Assembly (NCBI GenBank): GCA_024236195.1
Contig: JACKKZ010000004.1
Location: 62,001-126,000 of the forward strand
Length of the DNA stretch: 64,000 nucleotides
Source of the DNA: Sphingomonadaceae bacterium
GTDB taxonomy: Bacteria > Pseudomonadota > Alphaproteobacteria > Sphingomonadales > Sphingomonadaceae
Direction: 5' to 3'
In this document: in pieces, positions 59,485 to 64,000 of the stretch
Layout: each line of letters opens with the position of its first letter
Numbering within the stretch: position 1 is the first letter of the stretch
The notes under the pieces: model-generated
The model's database searches: none
The model's input: only the letters and a program-made list of their open reading frames with translations
What the model was told of the DNA's origin: nothing
Position numbers and translations under genes: made by a program

Positions 59485-60735
59485 TTAACTCAATTCCGGG
59501 AGGGCCAAAGCAGCCAGAAGTGCATGCCGTGCCGCGATGATACAGTCTGCCAGCGCCGGATCGCCGATCTGCGACGGCGCGATCTGCTCCGGCCAATGTT
59601 TGGCGATCACCTCGGCCATCAGCTCCGCCTTGGCTTCATTGAGCAGGAAGCGCGGATCGACCGTCGCCGGGTCTGCCACCACGCGAAGGCGCAAGCAGGC
59701 CGGCCCGCCGCCATTGGCCATGCTTTGCCGCACATCCACCGGGATGACCTGGCGGATCGGGCCATTGCTGGCGAGCATCCCCTCGCACCAGTTCCACACG
59801 GCTTGGCTTTCACGGCATTCTTCAGGGACGACCAGTGCCATTTCCCCGGAAGAGAGGGTCAGCAGCTGCGCATTGAAGAGATAGGTGCTGATCGCTTCGG
59901 CAAGGCTCACCGCCTCGCTTGGCACTTCTACCACTTCCAGTTCGGGGAAGGCCGCACGGATCGCGTCATAGGCGCCCTGCTGGTCGGCAAAGGCCTCCGC
60001 ATGGGTGAACAGCACGCGACCGTTGGCGACCGCGACCACATCATTGTGGAATGCGCCCGCTTCGATGGCTGCCGGATTTTGCTTGATAAAGACTGTCCGC
60101 GCTGGGTCGAGCCCGTGCAACCGCGCGACTGCACGGCTCGCTTGTTCGTGTTGGCGGGCAGGGAACTTGCCCCCCGGACTGCCATAAACAAACACCTCCA
60201 CCCCCGGCGCATCATGGCTGGTACAAAAGCGCATATGGTTCGCCGCGCCTTCATCGCCGAAAGCGGGCGGCACGGCGTCATGCACGGCAAAATACTGCTC
60301 ATCTCCGAAGGCAATACGCAATTGCCGCGCCGTATCGGGCCATTCCTGCGAGCGGTGGAGCATGGTGACAAGGTTTGCAGCCGTCAGGTGGCAGCGCCCG
60401 TCTGCCGTATCCGGCGCAGGGCTTACGGTCGCTGCATTGGCGGTCCACATCGAACTGGCGGACCATGCGGCTGCGCGGATCGCGGGGTCGGTGGTTTCAT
60501 CTACCGCCAGCTGGCCCAGCAAAGTGCCATTGGGGCGGGGCAGGGGCAGCAGGAAACCCTGCACCAGCCCGCGCGCCATATTGCTGCGCATTTTCTCCAG
60601 CCCCTGCAGCGCCGCCGCGCGGGGATAGGAGATGGCACCAGCGTTCTTCGTCGCGGCCAGATTGCCCAGGCTCAGCCCGGCATAATTATGGCTGGGGCCG
60701 ACGAGGCCATCGAAATTGATCTCGACGAGGGTCAC
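59485..60735 (-). CDS. astB: N-succinylarginine dihydrolase
   Basis: Converts N2-succinylarginine to succinylornithine, CO2 and ammonia, step 2 of the AST arginine pathway. The 416-aa sequence has the amidinotransferase-fold signatures INFDGLVGPSHNYAGLSLGN, AFHNDVVAVANGRVLF and GGGPACLRLRVV, with catalytic Cys and His regions. It starts with GTG at 60735, which overlaps the astA stop (GTGA). Confidence 0.93.
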   Translation of the reverse strand: MTLVEINFDGLVGPSHNYAGLSLGNLAATKNAGAISYPRAAALQGLEKMRSNMARGLVQGFLLPLPRPNGTLLGQLAVDETTDPAIRAAAWSASSMWTANAATVSPAPDTADGRCHLTAANLVTMLHRSQEWPDTARQLRIAFGDEQYFAVHDAVPPAFGDEGAANHMRFCTSHDAPGVEVFVYGSPGGKFPARQHEQASRAVARLHGLDPARTVFIKQNPAAIEAGAFHNDVVAVANGRVLFTHAEAFADQQGAYDAIRAAFPELEVVEVPSEAVSLAEAISTYLFNAQLLTLSSGEMALVVPEECRESQAVWNWCEGMLASNGPIRQVIPVDVRQSMANGGGPACLRLRVVADPATVDPRFLLNEAKAELMAEVIAKHWPEQIAPSQIGDPALADCIIAARHALLAALALPELS

Positions 60736-61748
60736 CGCGCGACGCTCCACACTTCATCACCCGGCTTCACATCCAGCGTATCGGCAGAGCGGCTGTCGAT
60801 TGCGATGCTGCCATCCTCCAGCGCTTCGCGCGCGCCGAAACAGGCGCGGAAACCGGCGAGCCGCCCGGTGGCAAGGATTGCCTTCTCGCCCTTCTCCAGA
60901 TCAGTGCTCGCTATTCTGGCAGGCTTTGCCTCCTGCACGCTGCGAACCATGTCGGTCTTGGCGGTCATGGTCGGGCCGCCATCGAAAATATCGACATAGC
61001 CTTCATAGCTGAAGCCTTCATTCTCCAGCATCCGCATGGCTGCGCGGCCGGTGGGGTGGGGCACCCCAATCGCACTGCGCGCCGTTTCGGAAAGCATGGC
61101 GATATAGACCGGATGCTTGGGCATCAGATCGGCGATGAACTGGTTGCCGTTGATGGCGTTGAAATAGTCCGCTTCCTGGAAATTCATGCCGAAGAAACGC
61201 CCGGCGACCCCGTCCCAGAATGGTGATCCGCCGCGCTCGTCAATAATCCCGCGCAATTCCGCCAAAATGCGGTCGGCAAAGCGCGCGCGGTGCATGGCGA
61301 TGAACAAATAGCGGCTGCGCGCCAGTAGCAGGCCCAGACCGCCCGCGCGCTCGTTGGGGTGGAGGAACAGCCCGCCCACTTCGCTCGATCCTTCAAGGTC
61401 AGTCACGAGACTGAGGAGTTCGGCGCGGACGGTCTTGTCCACTTCCTTCGAATATTGGGTGAGCGTGTTGATGCGGTAGGAATAGAAGGGCCACAGCTGG
61501 CCAACCTGCGTCATCAGCTGGCAGGTGCCGCGCACCGTGCCGCTTTCCGTGTTTTCGAGCACCAGCACGAATTGCTCGTCCTGCAACTCGTCATCACTGC
61601 GGGCAAAGGCTTTGGCCGCGCGTTCCAGCTTTCCACCCAGCGACGCACGGTCAGGCGGGAGGTTGGTGAACCCACCCCCGGTCAGTTTCGCCATCTCATA
61701 CAGATGTTCCAGATCGTCAGGTCGCGCAGCGCGCAGGACAAAGGTCAA
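60732..61748 (-). CDS. astA: Arginine N-succinyltransferase
   Basis: Transfers succinyl from succinyl-CoA to arginine, step 1 of the AST pathway. The 338-aa sequence has the typical AstA segments LRAARPDDLEHLYEMAKLTG, GFTNLPPDRASL, SYRINTLTQYSKEVDKTVRA and GLFLHPNERAGGLGLLLARS. It overlaps the M20 peptidase gene upstream and astB downstream. Confidence 0.94.
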   Translation of the reverse strand: MTFVLRAARPDDLEHLYEMAKLTGGGFTNLPPDRASLGGKLERAAKAFARSDDELQDEQFVLVLENTESGTVRGTCQLMTQVGQLWPFYSYRINTLTQYSKEVDKTVRAELLSLVTDLEGSSEVGGLFLHPNERAGGLGLLLARSRYLFIAMHRARFADRILAELRGIIDERGGSPFWDGVAGRFFGMNFQEADYFNAINGNQFIADLMPKHPVYIAMLSETARSAIGVPHPTGRAAMRMLENEGFSYEGYVDIFDGGPTMTAKTDMVRSVQEAKPARIASTDLEKGEKAILATGRLAGFRACFGAREALEDGSIAIDSRSADTLDVKPGDEVWSVAR

Positions 61749-62962
61749 TTCAGCTCTCCCGAAGCAAGGCGATGGAGCACCAGCGCAGACAGGGCAGCGC
61801 GCTCCGACAGGGACGGCACGATAAGGAATTCATCGCCAGAGTGAATAGCACCACCACGAACGCCCATAGTATCCACAACCGGCACACCGCAGGCGGCGAT
61901 ATTGTTGCCATCGCACACACCACCGGAGCTCTGCCAGGCGATGTCTTGTCCCAGTTCCGCGCCGCAACTCTTCACGAGGTCAAACAGCCGCTGCGCGCGG
62001 GCATCGACCGGCTTGGGCGGGCGCGTGATCCCGCCATGAGTGTGGAGCGATACGTCATGTTCCGTCTCAACCTTCCGCAGCAAGTCCCTGAATTGCGATT
62101 CGAAAGCCTCGGCGGCCTCGGTGCTCTTGGGGCGGATATTGAAGCGCAGCACGGCATGGTCGGGCACGACATTATTGGCGCTGCCGCCATCGATTTTGGC
62201 CGGGTTCACGCTGAGATCGGCATGGCTGAGGGCTTTCAGCCGGACCGCAAGGTCTGCAGCGGCGACGATTGCGTTGCGGCCATCCTGTGGATTGCGCCCG
62301 GCATGGGCGCTCTTTCCGGTCACGGTCACGGAGTAATTCCCGCTCCCCCCGCGCGCATGGGCGAGCGTGCCATCAGGCAGGGCGGAGGGTTCATAGGTGA
62401 GCGCTGCCAGCTTGCCGCTTGCCAGCTGCGCAATCAGCGCGGCGGAGGCGAGACTGCCGGTTTCCTCGTCGGAATTGACCAGCACGTCATACCCCAGCGA
62501 ATCCGCTCCCGCGCTCCGCTCGAACGCCAGCAGCGCATGCAGGATCACGCAAAGCCCGCCTTTCATGTCGGCCACGCCGGGGCCGTTCAGCGTGTGATCG
62601 TCCAGCCAGCGTTGTTGTTGGAAGGGATGATCGACCGGGAAGACCGTGTCCATATGGCCGGTGAGCAAGACCCGCCGGTTTGCCTGCGGCCTGACGCGAA
62701 GGACCATGTGCTTGCCGTGCTGGATAGAAACTTCCTCGCCTGCGGTATTGATAGCGGATACTGGTGCGGGATCGACCAGCTCGACCTTACCGGGCAGGGC
62801 GGAAAACGCCTCAAACAGCGCCTCAGCCTGCCGGGCCAGCCCGTCAAGATTGGCGGTACCGGTGTTGATCGCACACCATGCCTGCACCTGTTCCAGCATG
62901 GTCTGCTGGTCAATCGCGCCAACCAGCGCGGAAATCGCACTTTGTTTCATATGAAACCGCAT
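61745..62962 (-). CDS. M20-family metallopeptidase/deacylase in the arginine operon
   Basis: A 405-aa zinc-dependent hydrolase (CPG2/ArgE type). Metal-binding motifs: LLTGHMDTVFP, GPGVADMKGG, NSDEETGS and GKSAHAGRNPQDG in the dimerisation domain, then the late GGAIHSGDEF. It is first in the operon with astA and astB, all overlapping. It could replace AstE (desuccinylation of succinylglutamate) or release arginine from peptides; astC, astD and astE are not in the window. Start at 62962 or 62950 is uncertain because both lack a ribosome binding site and lie within a palindrome. Confidence 0.8.
   Translation of the reverse strand: MRFHMKQSAISALVGAIDQQTMLEQVQAWCAINTGTANLDGLARQAEALFEAFSALPGKVELVDPAPVSAINTAGEEVSIQHGKHMVLRVRPQANRRVLLTGHMDTVFPVDHPFQQQRWLDDHTLNGPGVADMKGGLCVILHALLAFERSAGADSLGYDVLVNSDEETGSLASAALIAQLASGKLAALTYEPSALPDGTLAHARGGSGNYSVTVTGKSAHAGRNPQDGRNAIVAAADLAVRLKALSHADLSVNPAKIDGGSANNVVPDHAVLRFNIRPKSTEAAEAFESQFRDLLRKVETEHDVSLHTHGGITRPPKPVDARAQRLFDLVKSCGAELGQDIAWQSSGGVCDGNNIAACGVPVVDTMGVRGGAIHSGDEFLIVPSLSERAALSALVLHRLASGELN
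62944..62957. promoter_or_regulatory. Palindrome over the M20 peptidase start
   Basis: GTTTCATATGAAAC is a perfect 14-base palindrome that contains the alternative start codon. A regulator bound here would block the operon. No regulator gene lies nearby. Confidence 0.4.
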
Positions 62963-63015
62963 CTAGCGTGACATGGCTGCCGCTCCAACCCCTTGGGTGG
63001 AAGCGGGCATCTTTT

Positions 63016-63030
63016 TGTTGCAATGCAACA
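63016..63030. promoter_or_regulatory. Palindrome in the glcB leader region
   Basis: TGTTGCAATGCAACA has two perfect 7-base arms around one base. It lies 105 bases before glcB and about 55 bases from the M20 gene. TTGCAA-type sites bind short-chain fatty acid or glyoxylate-cycle regulators in other alphaproteobacteria. Assignment is inference. Confidence 0.45.
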
Positions 63031-63134
63031 TTGGCTTGTTCATATGCGCGCTGTTCCTCCCCGGGCGTTGACCAGTATTAGCACGGCCTCTGGCCTTGAT
63101 CCTAGGCCGTGTCTCAAATCGTGTGAGGACAGCT

Positions 63135-64000
63135 ATGACCCAATATTCCCTTCGAGCCGGCCTGAAGGTTGATTCCGCCCTTGCGGACATGCTGGAACGT
63201 GATGTGCTTGGTGTGCTGGGCCGCGATGTGGACGGCTTCTGGGCTGGCTTTGCGGCGCTGCTGGAAGGGTTCGTCCCGCGCAATCGCGCCCTGCTGGCAA
63301 AGCGGGATGAATTGCAGGCGCAGATCGACGCATGGCACGTCGCGCGGCGCGGCCAGCCGCATGAACCGGCGGCGTACAAGGCATTCCTCACTGAAATCGG
63401 CTATCTCGTCCCCGAACCGGGCGACTTCACCATCGGTACGCAGAATGTCGATCCCGAGATCGCGACCATGGCCGGGCCGCAGCTGGTGGTGCCGATCCTC
63501 AACGCCCGCTTCCTGCTCAACGCCGCCAATGCGCGCTGGGGCAGCCTGTATGATGCGTTTTACGGCACTGATGCGCTGGACGCTGATCCGGCCATGCCCG
63601 GCGGCTATGACCCGGTGCGCGGCGCGGCGGTGATTGCAGCGGCCAAGGCGTTCCTTGATGAAGCCGTGCCGCTGGCGAATGGCTCATGGGCAGACCTTGG
63701 CGATCCTTCAAGCGGCATCGAACTGGCGGACCCGGCGCAATATGTCGGCGAAACAGAAAAGGGCCGCGTCTTCGTCAGCAACAGGTTGCATGTGGAGGTG
63801 GTGTTTGATCCCGCGCATCCCATTGGCAAGGATGACCCCTCCGGCATTGCTGATGTCCGGCTCGAAAGCGCGCTCACCACGATCTGCGACTGCGAGGATT
63901 CGGTCGCGGCTGTGGATGGCGAGGACAAGCTGCTCGCCTACACCAACTGGCTCGGCGTGATCCGGGGCGATTTGCAAGAAAGCTTCGAGAAGGGCGGCAA
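63135..64000 (+). CDS. glcB: Malate synthase G, N-terminal part (runs off the window)
   Basis: Condenses glyoxylate and acetyl-CoA to malate in the cytoplasm. The 288 visible codons begin MTQYSLRAGLKVDSALADML and include GQPHEPAAYKAFLTEIGYLV, the region TQNVDPEIATMAGPQLVVP and RLESALTTICDCEDSVAAVD, typical of the monomeric G isoform. It is divergent from the M20/ast operon. A glyoxylate role would fit growth on acetate or the acetyl-CoA released by the ferulate pathway. Confidence 0.95.
   Translation, partial: MTQYSLRAGLKVDSALADMLERDVLGVLGRDVDGFWAGFAALLEGFVPRNRALLAKRDELQAQIDAWHVARRGQPHEPAAYKAFLTEIGYLVPEPGDFTIGTQNVDPEIATMAGPQLVVPILNARFLLNAANARWGSLYDAFYGTDALDADPAMPGGYDPVRGAAVIAAAKAFLDEAVPLANGSWADLGDPSSGIELADPAQYVGETEKGRVFVSNRLHVEVVFDPAHPIGKDDPSGIADVRLESALTTICDCEDSVAAVDGEDKLLAYTNWLGVIRGDLQESFEKGG

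Noticed and set aside
59389..60999. A 536-aa open frame opposite astB
   Set aside because: It spans two intact genes on the other strand and has no recognisable domain.

Overview
The window looks like a chromosomal segment from an alphaproteobacterium of the Sphingomonadales, most likely Erythrobacteraceae (Erythrobacter/Altererythrobacter-like). The evidence is the high GC content, a circularly permuted two-piece tmRNA, a Mic60-like gene behind hemC-hemD, a ferulate-type hydratase/ligase pair, a succinyltransferase arginine pathway operon, and a large TonB-dependent receptor of the sphingomonad type. The family assignment is inference from gene content. No rRNA, tRNA, CRISPR array, IS element or prophage was seen.

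Layout. 0-1.5 kb: the start of a C5-cytosine methyltransferase with an operator-like palindrome, then a gene broken by a 22-bp palindromic repeat. 1.5-4.4 kb: MarR regulator divergent from a hydroxycinnamoyl-CoA hydratase/lyase and an acyl-CoA ligase. 4.4-9 kb: a repeat-rich gap, lipoprotein, histidine kinase/response regulator pair, a 42-aa membrane peptide with an HhH protein, and an OmpA-like protein. 9-14.3 kb: vWA protein, polysaccharide flippase, gpsA and tsaD; the first three contain about eight small indels. 14.3-18.1 kb: hemC-hemD-Mic60-like and a UbiH-type hydroxylase. 18-25 kb: DsbD-like, exported proteins, uvrB. 26-30 kb: circularly permuted ATP-grasp / alpha-E / transglutaminase / Anbu protease operon. 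30-37 kb: FixJ-like regulator with a degenerate receiver, extensin-like and VOC proteins, secreted TPR-CHAT protease, proline symporter. 37-39.7 kb: an operon of NrtR-like regulator, SPFH protein and NAD-kinase-like protein. 39.7-47.4 kb: DUF4424, AhpD-like, BipA, TonB receptor, RDD and two DUF805 proteins. 47.4-51.4 kb: YbbP/YbbA-type ABC exporter divergent from a TesA-like esterase. 51.4-58.5 kb: a MITE-like inverted repeat, recF, a sigma-54-type promoter with a small exported peptide and PspC, SDR, Nudix, three TPM-domain genes, LemA, MscL. 58.6-64 kb: permuted ssrA, the ast-type arginine operon with an M20 peptidase, and the start of malate synthase G.

Most functional groups are short overlapping operons (ATGA or GTGA junctions), so neighbours are probably translated together. 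The most promising systems are the Anbu/ATP-grasp cluster (possible peptide tagging and proteolysis), the NrtR-SPFH-NADK-like trio (possible NAD-responsive membrane module), and the sigma-54/PspC unit with its uncharacterised 43-aa leader gene. The indels between 10.0 and 12.4 kb hit the normally essential gpsA and mostly fall in or beside homopolymers, so consensus sequence error is more likely than real gene decay there.
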